The notes under the pieces are model-generated. The model saw only the letters and a program-made list of their open reading frames with translations, made no database searches and was not told the origin of the DNA. 41,071 nucleotides of DNA. Origin: a virus. Each line of letters opens with the position of its first letter. Position 1 is the stretch's first letter. Location: IMG/VR virus record IMGVR_UViG_3300035698_023108, positions 1 to 41,071 of that record; one strand, 5' to 3'. Below, piece after piece: positions 1 through 6,483 of the stretch. Both the position numbers and the translations under genes were made by a program.

Positions 1-292
1 TAGTATAGGTAGTAGTATCGAATCTCTCCGGGAGCGCGTACCCCTCAGCACGGCAGCGCGGTGTCACTATAACATAGGATAGAATGCAGCATGATCCAGG
101 CCCCTATGATCCGGCGCTATGATCCGCGCTCATGATCCGGCCCTATTATGATATGACATCCCTATACCATATAGGCACGGCGGCGCATAGGCACATACGC
201 CCGGCCCCTATATGCCGCGCTATTATCAGCGCTATGCTGGCCGGCACATATAGCCCTGGATCCGGCCCGATAAAAAAAGGTGTAAAGTATAC

Positions 293-322
293 TTGACATA
301 TACCCGTTATATATGTTATATT
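293..322 (+). promoter_or_regulatory. Sigma70-type promoter
   Basis: TTGACA at 293-298 is followed by TTATAT at 316-321 (17-base spacer) or TATATT at 317-322 (18-base spacer). It sits just upstream of the first small plus-strand gene, with an AT-rich leader between. The match to the bacterial housekeeping consensus is good. Confidence 0.65.
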
Positions 323-347
323 CTTAATAACGTATAACTTATTAATA

Positions 348-364
348 TTCAATTGAAAGGGGCG
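348..364 (+). repeat. Repeated leader with ribosome binding site, copy 1
   Basis: The 17 bases here, containing the palindrome TTCAATTGAA followed by GAAAGGGGCG, recur identically at 554-570. Each copy sits just before a start codon, so it works as a shared ribosome-binding leader and probably reflects duplication of a gene-leader unit. Confidence 0.6.
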
Positions 365-365
365 C

Positions 366-533
366 ATGATGAAAGAATTCAAAACGTGTAGCAAGGCATG
401 GAAAGCAATTAGGTCCGGAGCAATAGCGGCTAAGGAAAAAATAAAATATATCAGCTTTACTGGAAAAGAAGTGGTGGCTGTTTATAGTGGGATTAATGTA
501 TTAGGTAACGAGTATCTAAACGAAATAAAATAG
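366..533 (+). CDS. Small basic protein, unknown function (55 aa)
   Basis: Short open frame that starts ATGATG just after GAAAGGGGCG and ends in TAG. The product is Lys-rich with a core reading KEKIKYISFTGKEVVAVYSG, which looks like a beta hairpin. No family was recognised. It is the first gene after the 293 promoter, and the next gene has the same 17-base leader. The leader and clean frame support it being real; function is unknown. Confidence 0.5.
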   Translation: MMKEFKTCSKAWKAIRSGAIAAKEKIKYISFTGKEVVAVYSGINVLGNEYLNEIK

Positions 534-573
534 TATGAAATTCTTTATTAACGTTCAATTGAAAGGGGCGGAC

Positions 574-756
574 ATGGAAACACTAACAAGGGAAAAATTT
601 AAAAGAGAACTAGAAAAAAGCGGAGAAACATTTTCTTTATTATGTGACGTGTGTATGCATGAATTACGTTTTAAATGTAATTATGTTTCATTTATTAATG
701 ATGATGAAAAAAAACAATTACATGTTTTATTGAAAAAAGTAAATACGAATACATAA
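574..756 (+). CDS. Small unknown protein (60 aa)
   Basis: The frame opens at 535, but the start at 574 is chosen because GAAAGGGGCG lies just upstream, as in the preceding gene. The product is charged, with a CDVCMHELRFKC segment giving three Cys and one His, so a metal site is possible. No family was recognised. Stop is TAA. Confidence 0.5.
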   Translation: METLTREKFKRELEKSGETFSLLCDVCMHELRFKCNYVSFINDDEKKQLHVLLKKVNTNT

Positions 757-769
757 TAACACTATAACC

Positions 770-790
770 GCGGCCCGGATCCCGGGCCGC
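770..790 (+). promoter_or_regulatory. Leader hairpin 1 (9-bp stem)
   Basis: GCGGCCCGG and CCGGGCCGC form a perfect 9-bp stem around the triloop ATC. It lies between the stop of one gene and the ribosome binding site of the next. CACTATAA at 760-767 precedes it. It has no T-run, so it is not a normal terminator. Three close relatives lie upstream of later genes. Confidence 0.6.
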
Positions 791-803
791 ATGAAAGGGC
801 CGC

Positions 804-998
804 ATGATGAAAAATAACATACTAGCACTGAATACAGAATACCAAATTATGACTAGTCGAAAGGATCAAATATTTAACCATATAGGCGCTATGCTCAGAG
901 AGCAAAAATGTTTTGGAAAAGTACACCTCTATTTTCATATACGCGGGATCGTCCGCGCTTTATCAATCAAGCGCAAAAGTGGAATGCGCGCACTATAG
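804..998 (+). CDS. Small unknown protein (64 aa)
   Basis: Starts ATGATG after GAAAGGGCCGC, downstream of leader hairpin 1, and ends at a TAG inside the CACTATAG motif before the next gene. The product is basic with a weakly hydrophobic C-terminal half. No family was recognised. The leader supports expression; the function is unknown. Confidence 0.4.
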   Translation: MMKNNILALNTEYQIMTSRKDQIFNHIGAMLREQKCFGKVHLYFHIRGIVRALSIKRKSGMRAL

Positions 999-1011
999 AA
1001 AGGGGCATATC

Positions 1012-1293
1012 ATGAGCACTAATTTTTTGTATAACGAGGATATCACACTAAAAGAGCACATCAAAGGCATGCAAGGCCTTATTGACTCCGGCCTGGCCTG
1101 GAAGCTTGAAGGATCGACCGGGCGCGCTGCTATGGCCCTTCTTGAAAGCGGAGATTGCATCCTGGGCACGGAAGGATATAGGGATTATTACGGGAATTAT
1201 GTTCCTTCGCGCCGTGAGGTGAAACAAGGCAGCAAGGGATCAAGGCGTTATCAATTGCGAATGCTTAAAGAAAGGGCCGCAAGTGGATCGTAA
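1012..1293 (+). CDS. Conserved phage hypothetical protein (93 aa)
   Basis: Start at 1012 is chosen because GAAAGGGG sits just upstream; the open frame extends further 5' but without a ribosome site. The segments SGLAWKLEGSTGRAAMALLE and DYYGNYVPSRREVKQGSKGS resemble a small phage family I have seen beside DUF932 and GP88 genes. The function is unknown. The C-terminus is basic, so nucleic-acid contact is possible but not shown. Confidence 0.6.
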   Translation: MSTNFLYNEDITLKEHIKGMQGLIDSGLAWKLEGSTGRAAMALLESGDCILGTEGYRDYYGNYVPSRREVKQGSKGSRRYQLRMLKERAASGS

Positions 1294-1326
1294 AATAATA
1301 AAGGCCATAGAGACAATAGAAGAAAC

Positions 1327-1370
1327 ATTACAAACACTATAGGCCCGGGATCCGGGCCGGAAAGCGGGTT
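1327..1370 (+). repeat. 44-base leader repeat, copy 1, with hairpin 2
   Basis: The 44 bases are identical to 1596-1639. They hold CACTATAG (1335-1342), the hairpin GGCCCGG-GAT-CCGGGCC (1342-1358) and the ribosome-binding run GGAAAGCGGG. The unit is a complete non-coding leader placed directly before the next start codon. Confidence 0.8.
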
Positions 1371-1373
1371 CTC

Positions 1374-1583
1374 ATGTATACCAATATCAATTTCAAGACA
1401 AAAAAAGCTTTAAAAGAGGCAATAGCGGCAGGGCAAAAGGTAGGATTTTATCAGCCGGGCCCGTTTGGCGGCAATGAACCACAAACCGGATCTATTACGT
1501 TAGAAGGTCCACACTACCCGGCGCCGCATAAATGGTATGCGCAAGCGCAAACGAAAGACGGGTATATTGTTAGCGTAAAATAA
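1374..1583 (+). CDS. Conserved phage hypothetical protein (69 aa)
   Basis: ATG follows the 44-base leader repeat. The product begins with a short helix (KKALKEAIAAGQKVGFYQPG) and has the Pro/aromatic-rich motif LEGPHYPAPHKWYAQAQTKD, which I recognise from conserved small phage proteins of unknown role. It probably folds as a small beta domain. It is one of a run of small genes sharing the same leader, so co-expression with its neighbours is likely. Confidence 0.65.
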   Translation: MYTNINFKTKKALKEAIAAGQKVGFYQPGPFGGNEPQTGSITLEGPHYPAPHKWYAQAQTKDGYIVSVK

Positions 1584-1595
1584 GAAAAGGTATAT

Positions 1596-1639
1596 ATTAC
1601 AAACACTATAGGCCCGGGATCCGGGCCGGAAAGCGGGTT
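1596..1639 (+). repeat. 44-base leader repeat, copy 2, with hairpin 3
   Basis: Identical to 1327-1370. The hairpin spans 1611-1627 and CACTATAG spans 1604-1611. It ends four bases before the start codon of the DUF932-like gene. Confidence 0.8.
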
Positions 1640-1642
1640 GTT

Positions 1643-2422
1643 ATGTACGCAAATTTTAACGAATTCTATCACAAACAACAAACACGGAAAAATATTAATA
1701 CCGCAATGCAGCACGTGGAAAGCATACCGTTTATCGATCCGGACACTAACAGGCGCAAGGCCTCAATAGTAAACGAGCGCGGTATTGTATTATCGACGGT
1801 ATCGGATCGATATACTTTAGTACAAAATAAGGACGTATTTTTACCGTTTATTGATCGTTTTGGCCTCGATAGTGTAAAAAAATTCCATGCATATAAAAGC
1901 CAATTCATTATGGAAATTAACACAGGCCGCGAATTCAATCTGAATTCAAACGATATTATTAAAGAACGGCTTATAATACAAAATAGTTATAATAAGACCC
2001 GGTCCTTTTCTTTTATGTTTGGCGCTTTTCGTATGGTATGCAGTAACGGCCTTTACTCTAGTGTAGCGTATGCCGCGGTTAAAAAAATACACGTCGGTGT
2101 AATTCCTATTAATGATATTGTGCAAGGCGCTTTAAATAATTATGATCAAAATAATTTTGATCAGTGGTATAGGTTACGAGATAAAAATATCGATCCCGAT
2201 TTTATGCCGATTATTAAAAATTATAATCCTTTCAATGAAGACGCGCCGCCGGATCGTTACTTTTCCTACCAATTTGATCGATCTTTCAAACAAGACAGGG
2301 GTGCCAATTTATGGCACGTCTTTAATGCGTACAACTTCGCGATTGCTAACACGACAAACGATATAAGAAAACGGATATCAGCAAACAAGAAAGCGGAAGC
2401 TTTTTTACTAAGTAACGTATAA
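1643..2422 (+). CDS. DUF932-like phage/plasmid protein (259 aa)
   Basis: The N-terminal half looks like the DUF932 (phage/plasmid-like TIGR03299-type) fold: VNERGIVLSTVSDRYTLVQN, then FIMEINTGREF, IIQNSYNKTRSFSFMFGAFR and MVCSNGLY. This family is common in phages and plasmids, often near recombination or replication genes; its biochemical role is not settled. The 259 residues are within or slightly below usual size. Start is ATG directly after leader hairpin 3. The C-terminal part, rich in Asp, Asn and Tyr, is less conserved. Confidence 0.75.
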   Translation: MYANFNEFYHKQQTRKNINTAMQHVESIPFIDPDTNRRKASIVNERGIVLSTVSDRYTLVQNKDVFLPFIDRFGLDSVKKFHAYKSQFIMEINTGREFNLNSNDIIKERLIIQNSYNKTRSFSFMFGAFRMVCSNGLYSSVAYAAVKKIHVGVIPINDIVQGALNNYDQNNFDQWYRLRDKNIDPDFMPIIKNYNPFNEDAPPDRYFSYQFDRSFKQDRGANLWHVFNAYNFAIANTTNDIRKRISANKKAEAFLLSNV

Positions 2423-2423
2423 T

Positions 2424-2456
2424 CATAGGCCCGGGATCCGGGCCGGAAAGAAGGTT
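2424..2456 (+). promoter_or_regulatory. Leader hairpin 4 with ribosome binding site
   Basis: GGCCCGG (2428-2434), loop GAT, CCGGGCC (2438-2444), then GGAAAGAAGG before the start at 2460. It has the same stem and loop as hairpins 2 and 3, but the upstream flank is shorter and lacks a full CACTATAG (only CATAG). Confidence 0.7.
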
Positions 2457-2459
2457 ATT

Positions 2460-3119
2460 ATGGCCGTGTTAGAAAGCATATCGACTGAGTACAGAAAAAA
2501 GGCAATAGAAAAACATGAGAAGGACAAATTATTATGCAAAAAGGGCAACTACAAAATAGGAAAGGACACAATTATATTGAATATGGGATTCGCGACACAC
2601 TGCCCTTCGGCGGCGCGGGGCCTATGTAAAATAGTAAATAAAGGCTATGCGCTGAAGGCGGAAAAAATGTATAAGGCCGTACTACCTTATAGAGAACGGC
2701 AGGCGGACCAGTGGCGCCGGCTTCCGGTGTGCGTATATATTGAAAAGCTTAAACGTATGATCGAGAAAAGCAAAAAAGGAAAGCATCCGATTAAATACGT
2801 CCGCTTTAATGAAAGCGGGGATTTTTACGATCAATCTTGTGTTTTAAAATTGGATCTTATTGCGCGGGCGCTTAAAGGCCTGGCAAAAGTATACACGTAT
2901 ACGGCGCGGCGAGACCTTCACATTGCCGGTGTATGTGATAATCTAAATATTGTAACATCCGGCTTTGATCTTTTCGGCTTCACGCGCTTTTTGCCGGTTA
3001 AGAAGGCAAGCGGATCAAGGCCCTTATGCCCGGCCGACTGTACTGTATGCGGCATGTGCAAGTCGCGGTATAACTTGCGCGCAAATCAATCAATGATAAT
3101 AGAAGTTATTATTCACTAG
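2460..3119 (+). CDS. GP88-like phage protein (219 aa)
   Basis: Resembles the GP88 family (mycobacteriophage gene product 88-like, Pfam GP88): ILNMGFATHCPSAARGLCKI, then the KAEKMYKAVLPYRERQADQW helix, YVRFNESGDFYDQ, and a C-terminal Cys cluster CPADCTVCGMCKSR. Several conserved Cys suggest bound metal or an iron-sulfur site. The family's function is not established, though its layout recalls radical-SAM-like or metal-dependent folds. It follows leader hairpin 4 and forms a block with the DUF932-like gene. Confidence 0.7.
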   Translation: MAVLESISTEYRKKAIEKHEKDKLLCKKGNYKIGKDTIILNMGFATHCPSAARGLCKIVNKGYALKAEKMYKAVLPYRERQADQWRRLPVCVYIEKLKRMIEKSKKGKHPIKYVRFNESGDFYDQSCVLKLDLIARALKGLAKVYTYTARRDLHIAGVCDNLNIVTSGFDLFGFTRFLPVKKASGSRPLCPADCTVCGMCKSRYNLRANQSMIIEVIIH

Positions 3120-3129
3120 CCTATACTGA

Positions 3130-3171
3130 AGAGGCCGAAAGGCCGAAAGGCGCGAGGAAAGGCGCGCCTCT
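3130..3171 (+). other. Structured RNA segment with GAAA tetraloop
   Basis: AGAGGC (3130-3135) pairs with GCCTCT (3166-3171). Inside, GGCC-GAAA-GGCC (3133-3144) forms an alternative GNRA-type hairpin. The GGCCGAAAGGC string recurs at 3262-3272, before the next small gene. No T-run follows. It could be an mRNA-stability or attenuation element; the evidence is complementarity only. Confidence 0.35.
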
Positions 3172-3197
3172 GTAGGTAACATAGGAGGGATCATATC

Positions 3198-3215
3198 ATG
3201 ATATACAGCGCATAA
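3198..3215 (+). CDS. Possible five-codon leader peptide MIYSA
   Basis: A strong AGGAGG (3183-3188) sits nine bases before an ATG that reads M-I-Y-S-A then TAA. It is immediately followed by GC-rich palindromic DNA. It may be a leader peptide controlling the downstream hairpins, or a decayed gene start. It is too short to judge by coding content. Confidence 0.2.
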   Translation: MIYSA

Positions 3216-3293
3216 AGGCGCCGCGGCCCGGCATGCAGGCTTTTGCTGGGATCGATTACAAGGCCGAAAGGCATAACATAGAAAGGGGATTAC

Positions 3294-3392
3294 ATGAAAA
3301 AGGAAGTAATAGCCGGGATTATAGCAGCCGGCGCCGCGATATATGCGCCGGCATTGGTCCGGATCATTTGTCTTTTGATCGTTAACGTTTGA
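3294..3392 (+). CDS. Short hydrophobic membrane peptide (32 aa)
   Basis: ATG follows GAAAGGGG at good distance. The product begins MKKEV, has an Ala/Gly/Ile-rich segment and then a hydrophobic end LVRIICLLIVNV, consistent with one membrane-spanning helix. The stop overlaps the first GATCATGAGC repeat. No family was recognised; such peptides in phages can be membrane effectors, but this is only inference. Confidence 0.4.
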   Translation: MKKEVIAGIIAAGAAIYAPALVRIICLLIVNV

Positions 3393-3530
3393 TCATGAGC
3401 GGATCCAGGGCAGCCGGATCATGAGCGGATCCAGGGCAGCGGTATCATGAGCGGATCCAGGGCTATAGGATCATGAGCGCCGCGGATCGTCCCGGCCTGG
3501 ATCATGAGCGCCGCGGATCGTCCCGGTGTC
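3391..3530 (+). repeat. GGATCATGAGCG direct-repeat array
   Basis: Three 26-base units (3391-3416, 3417-3442, 3443-3468) built on GATCATGAGCGGATCCAGGG are followed by two roughly 31-base units (3469-3499, 3500-3530) built on GATCATGAGCGCCGCGGATC. The GGATCATGAGCG core is the reverse complement of 127-138. The array abuts the DnaA-box-like cluster, so it may be part of an origin. Confidence 0.8.
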
Positions 3531-3830
3531 CCAAAAATGGGAAAAAGTTATCAACAGGTTATCAACATATCAACAATCGGCTCTTTGAAAAGTTATCAAC
3601 AGGTTATCGACAGGCAAAACGACTGTAACAAAAATGTTACAATGCGAGAAAATGGAGAAAAACGGCGCGATTTTTTTTCCCCGTAATATCTAATCTCCCA
3701 GACCCCAAGCCCAAGTCAATACCTGTTGGCTTGAAGTGAAAAAATTTTTAAGACTTTCCCATTTTTGGGAAAAATATTCATCAAAAATTCTAACCCTACT
3801 ATAAGTATATACTTATAAATAGAAAGGATT
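3529..3830. other. Candidate replication origin (DnaA-box cluster and AT-rich DNA)
   Basis: Five DnaA-box-like 9-mers lie in 65 bases: TTATCAACA at 3548, 3559 and 3593, ATATCAACA at 3567 and TTATCGACA at 3604; the E. coli consensus is TTATCCACA. Dyads flank them: TCCCA-AAAA-TGGGA (3529-3542), TGTAACA-AAAA-TGTTACA (3624-3641), and TTTCCCA-TTTT-TGGGAAA (3755-3772). AT-rich DNA follows to about 3830. This arrangement fits host-DnaA-dependent melting. No gene is supported in it. Confidence 0.55.
3800..3817. promoter_or_regulatory. 18-bp perfect palindrome (operator-like)
   Basis: TATAAGTATATACTTATA is a perfect palindrome just upstream of the 3835 gene and its AGAAAGGA ribosome site. It includes a possible -10 element, so a dimeric repressor bound here could block transcription. 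No convincing -35 is seen. Confidence 0.45.
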
Positions 3831-3834
3831 CATT

Positions 3835-4017
3835 ATGGGAATAAGCCCTATCGAACCACTTACGCCATCGCAGCACAGATCAAATCTAAGAAAAATGAAC
3901 TACCCTCAGTTATACGCAATATATAAGCGTAGACAACGGGAGAAGGGAGTAAAGGACAGTTTCAAGCCGCCAACAAAGCGAAAAACGATCGAATTAATCA
4001 TGCATTGGTATGCGTGA
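3835..4017 (+). CDS. Small basic protein, possibly SAP-like DNA-binding (60 aa)
   Basis: ATG follows AGAAAGGA at good spacing. The pattern LRKMNYPQLYAIYKRRQREK followed by PPTKRKTIELIMHWY resembles the helix-loop-helix of SAP-type DNA-binding motifs, and the protein is strongly basic. This is a pattern-level impression only. It is the first gene after the candidate origin and the palindromic operator, so a role in origin control is plausible. Confidence 0.5.
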   Translation: MGISPIEPLTPSQHRSNLRKMNYPQLYAIYKRRQREKGVKDSFKPPTKRKTIELIMHWYA

Positions 4018-4030
4018 TATAAGAAAGTGC

Positions 4031-4059
4031 TTGACAGCATACGTGACATACTGTATAAT
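4031..4059 (+). promoter_or_regulatory. Consensus sigma70 promoter
   Basis: TTGACA at 4031-4036 and TATAAT at 4054-4059 are separated by exactly 17 bases, a full consensus match. It lies 43 bases upstream of the WYL_2-like gene and probably drives the 4.1-6.3 kb early cluster with the host RNA polymerase. Confidence 0.85.
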
Positions 4060-4102
4060 TCAAATATCTCAAAAAAAACCAATCTACAGAGGAGGGAAAG
4101 AC

Positions 4103-4384
4103 ATGATCGCAATTAACAAGCAAGAAGCACAGGAGAAAATTTACAACACAAAAGGAAAGATTTTCCACGCTACATTTATTAAAAAAGATGGCACGGCACG
4201 CTCAATGAATGCTCGGCTGCACGTCAAGAAAGGGGTGAAGGGTGTAGGCATGGCATTCAATCCGAAAGACTACGAGTTGATCGGTGTGTATGACATGGTA
4301 AAAAAAGGTTTCCGCATGATCAATATTAAAACACTAATCGACATAACCGTTGAAGGCGTGAAGTACGTTATTCAGCACAGTTAG
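4103..4384 (+). CDS. SH3 beta-barrel WYL_2/DUF2693-like protein (93 aa)
   Basis: Start at 4103 is chosen for the upstream GAGGAGGG. The order FIKKDGTARSMNARLHVKKG, then FNPKDYELIGVYDMVKKGFR, then MINIKTL matches the phage SH3 beta-barrel (WYL_2, formerly DUF2693) family at its usual length of about 90 residues. Members are small early phage proteins of unclear role, likely binding nucleic acid or ligand. It sits directly behind the consensus promoter at 4031. Confidence 0.75.
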   Translation: MIAINKQEAQEKIYNTKGKIFHATFIKKDGTARSMNARLHVKKGVKGVGMAFNPKDYELIGVYDMVKKGFRMINIKTLIDITVEGVKYVIQHS

Positions 4385-4393
4385 GAGAATCTT

Positions 4394-4612
4394 ATGCCAC
4401 ATGATCCAGATATTGATAGACTATATCAACAATACATCAATGTAAGAAGGGAATTGGAGGTAAAGCTTTTTACATTACCGTTTCACGGCACTGAATGTCA
4501 CTGCGATGAGCACGAAGAAACATTCACGTCCATTCACACCGGACATTTATTCACTGAATACCACGACATATGCGTTAACTGTGGCGGGTATATTATTATT
4601 ACCCAGATATAA
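4394..4612 (+). CDS. Small Cys/His-rich protein (72 aa)
   Basis: ATG follows AGGAG nine bases after the preceding stop. An N-terminal helix is followed by HGTECHCDEHEET and later ICVNCGG, giving paired Cys/His motifs that could form a zinc ribbon. No family was recognised. Tight spacing suggests co-transcription with its neighbours. Confidence 0.55.
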   Translation: MPHDPDIDRLYQQYINVRRELEVKLFTLPFHGTECHCDEHEETFTSIHTGHLFTEYHDICVNCGGYIIITQI

Positions 4613-4663
4613 AAAGCCAGGAATATTATCAACACGCAGAATGATAAGTAAAGGAGGATTGGC

Positions 4664-5932
4664 ATGGAATACTTAGAGATATCAAACAAAAATGAAATAT
4701 GCAAAAGCGCGTTTGTTCTTATGGGGGCGAGCACGAAGCGTGACGATAATTCAAAGATTGGGTATTTTGGAACCGGTATAAAGTACGCAATAGCAACAAT
4801 CGTTAGGAGCGAACTGCCTCTTACAATTTATTCCGGCGAACAGGAAATCGTTGTTAAGGTAAAGGCTGAAAAAATGAGGGACAGAGTATTTAAGACCCTC
4901 ACCATTGCTGGGCGCAGAACAAGTATAACCACGGAAATGGGAATTGATTGGGAGGTCTGGCAATCGATCAGAGAGATTTATTGCAATGCTCTCGACGAAG
5001 AAGATCCTACAATTAAGATCGTTAGCGATATCCAACCAGAGGCAGGACGTACAAAATTCTTTATAGGTATCAAGGATGACATTCAAGATGTTCTTGATGA
5101 TTGGGACAAATATTTCTCAAACAAGAGAACGGATATTATGGTTGAAAACAAGGACTGGCAGGTATTCTCAGGTAAAGACACGTTGAGTCTGTATAGAAAG
5201 CAGATTAAGTGTTACAACACCGACAGAAGTTCTTTGTATGACTATAATTTAAATGACGTGGAAATCTCTGAATCGCGGCTTGTTAAGTACGAATGGACGA
5301 TTAAAGAAAAGATCGCAAAACTTTGGGGTCTATACGCAAATGCTACAATGATCCGTAATTTATTCGATAATTGCAGCATGTTTGCATACGAGAACTCGCT
5401 GTATTGGTCGTGGGCTAAAACGTACCATGAAGGATGGTTAGACGTTATCAATGGAAGAACACTAATACATAGAAACGTCGCCGGTTATTTTATGCGCGAG
5501 CAAGCTGACGGAAAATGTCTTGTGCTTGAGACAAGCCTGATCAATTCGTTGAAACGGTATTTTGGCGAAAAAGTTAAAGTGGCCGGGCAATCTGATCCTG
5601 AAGGCCAATACATTGTCGTTGACAGAACGCAGAAGATGGACTACTTGATCGATGAGACGTTAAAGTTTTTCAAAGATGTTGGCCTCGAAATAGAATTCCC
5701 AATCAAGGTGGCAATGTTTGTTGACAAAAAAGTATTAGGCCAAGCAGACGAACAAGAAATAATCTTGTCAGTAGACCTTTTCGAATTAGGGAGAAAGCAA
5801 GTCGCCTCAACAGTTCTTGAGGAAGCCTTTCATATTCAAAGCGGCTTACACGATGAGACACGCGGTTTCCAAAACTATCTTATTAATAAAGTAATAACAT
5901 TACTTGAAAACAAGAACGGGTACTTCTTGTAG
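4664..5932 (+). CDS. GHKL-like ATP-binding protein with C-terminal EEAFH motif (422 aa)
   Basis: ATG follows AAAGGAGG. Near the N-terminus, NSKIGYFGTGIKYAIATIVR resembles the glycine-rich ATP box of GHKL (Hsp90/histidine-kinase/MutL-type) ATPases, as in phage rIIA-like proteins. EIYCNALDEED may be part of the same fold. The C-terminus has VLEEAFHIQSGLHDETRGFQ, reminiscent of a metallopeptidase-like helix but without a canonical HExxH. I recognise this as a recurring uncharacterised phage architecture. Function is inferred; an ATP-driven role in host takeover is one possibility. Confidence 0.6.
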   Translation: MEYLEISNKNEICKSAFVLMGASTKRDDNSKIGYFGTGIKYAIATIVRSELPLTIYSGEQEIVVKVKAEKMRDRVFKTLTIAGRRTSITTEMGIDWEVWQSIREIYCNALDEEDPTIKIVSDIQPEAGRTKFFIGIKDDIQDVLDDWDKYFSNKRTDIMVENKDWQVFSGKDTLSLYRKQIKCYNTDRSSLYDYNLNDVEISESRLVKYEWTIKEKIAKLWGLYANATMIRNLFDNCSMFAYENSLYWSWAKTYHEGWLDVINGRTLIHRNVAGYFMREQADGKCLVLETSLINSLKRYFGEKVKVAGQSDPEGQYIVVDRTQKMDYLIDETLKFFKDVGLEIEFPIKVAMFVDKKVLGQADEQEIILSVDLFELGRKQVASTVLEEAFHIQSGLHDETRGFQNYLINKVITLLENKNGYFL

Positions 5933-5943
5933 AAAGGCTCGTT

Positions 5944-6324
5944 ATGAAAAAAACAATAGCATTACTTATGGCATTTTCATTTATGTTTTTAGCTTGCACT
6001 GAATGTAGTACGGACCAGGCATTGAAAAAAAAAGAGTGGCGCATATCAGCGTACTGTACCTGCGAGAAGTGCTGCGGTAAGTGGGCGGATGGCAAGACAG
6101 CGAGCGGTAGACGTGCATTTGTAGGATGCGTGGCATGCAATATACTGCCTTTCGGCATGAAGATCTATATTGATGGCCTCGGCGCCTTTGAAGTCCAGGA
6201 TCGCGGCTCAAAGCGTTACTTTGGCACCATGCGCAAGCCTGTGTATGCGATTGATATTTTTATGCATAGCCACGAGGAGGCAAAAAAGTTCGGCGTGCAG
6301 TATAAAACAATAACTATTGTATAA
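5944..6324 (+). CDS. 3D-domain cell-wall protein, lipoprotein-like (126 aa)
   Basis: The N-terminus MKKTIALLMAFSFMFLAC is a signal peptide with a lipobox-like end at Cys18. The mature part has 3D-domain hallmarks: ISAYCTCEKCCGKWADGKTA, then LPFGMKIYIDGLGAFEVQDR, then VYAIDIFMHSHEEAKKFG, with Asp in each segment. The fold is shared with MltA/RlpA-type lytic transglycosylases, so it probably cleaves or binds peptidoglycan in the envelope. It lies 11 bases after the ATPase gene, in the early block, not with the late lysis genes. Confidence 0.8.
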   Translation: MKKTIALLMAFSFMFLACTECSTDQALKKKEWRISAYCTCEKCCGKWADGKTASGRRAFVGCVACNILPFGMKIYIDGLGAFEVQDRGSKRYFGTMRKPVYAIDIFMHSHEEAKKFGVQYKTITIV

Positions 6325-6329
6325 ATCAT

Positions 6330-6358
6330 TTGACTTTATACAGCGAATAGTGTATAAG
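6330..6358 (+). promoter_or_regulatory. Sigma70-type promoter
   Basis: TTGACT (6330-6335), a 17-base spacer, then TATAAG (6353-6358) preceded by TG. It lies just upstream of a run of small genes starting at 6379 with the ribosome site AAGGAG. Confidence 0.6.
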
Positions 6359-6378
6359 CTGTATACCAAGGAGCTGTG

Positions 6379-6480
6379 ATGTCCGGCATAGAATTAGAGC
6401 AAAATGTACAGTTCGTTTTGATAATCTTTATTTTATCAGTTGTGGGCATGTGTTTTAGTTCTCACGAACACAAGGAGTAA
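6379..6480 (+). CDS. Single-pass membrane peptide (33 aa)
   Basis: ATG follows CAAGGAGCTG. The product has a short polar N-terminus, a 15-residue hydrophobic helix FVLIIFILSVVGMCF and a polar end SSHEHKE. No family was recognised. It directly follows the 6330 promoter. Good ribosome site and topology make it credible; it could be a small membrane effector. Confidence 0.5.
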   Translation: MSGIELEQNVQFVLIIFILSVVGMCFSSHEHKE

Positions 6481-6483
6481 GTC

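Larger units (their letters stand above)
1..365. repeat. Left non-coding region with ATGATCC repeats
   Basis: No gene is supported here. The stretch is rich in short palindromes (GATC, GGCC, GCGC, CCGG). ATGATCC occurs at 91, 106, 119 and 132, spaced 13-15 bases. CGCTCATGATCC at 127-138 is the exact reverse complement of GGATCATGAGCG found three times at 3.4-3.5 kb. CACTATAA at 65-72 matches a motif that recurs upstream of downstream genes. A promoter lies at its right end. Function is inferred only: a non-coding border or protein-binding array. Confidence 0.6.

Noticed and set aside
146-394. 82-residue minus-strand frame at the left end
   Set aside because: Covers the promoter and GC-rich repeats, has no ribosome site and unnatural composition.
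1327-1639. T7-type promoters
   Set aside because: Only the CACTATAG core matches; the upstream TAATACGACT part is absent and no single-subunit RNA polymerase is seen. Kept as a motif finding only.
3391-3530. CRISPR array
   Set aside because: The repeats are adjacent with no unique spacers of constant length, and no cas genes are present.
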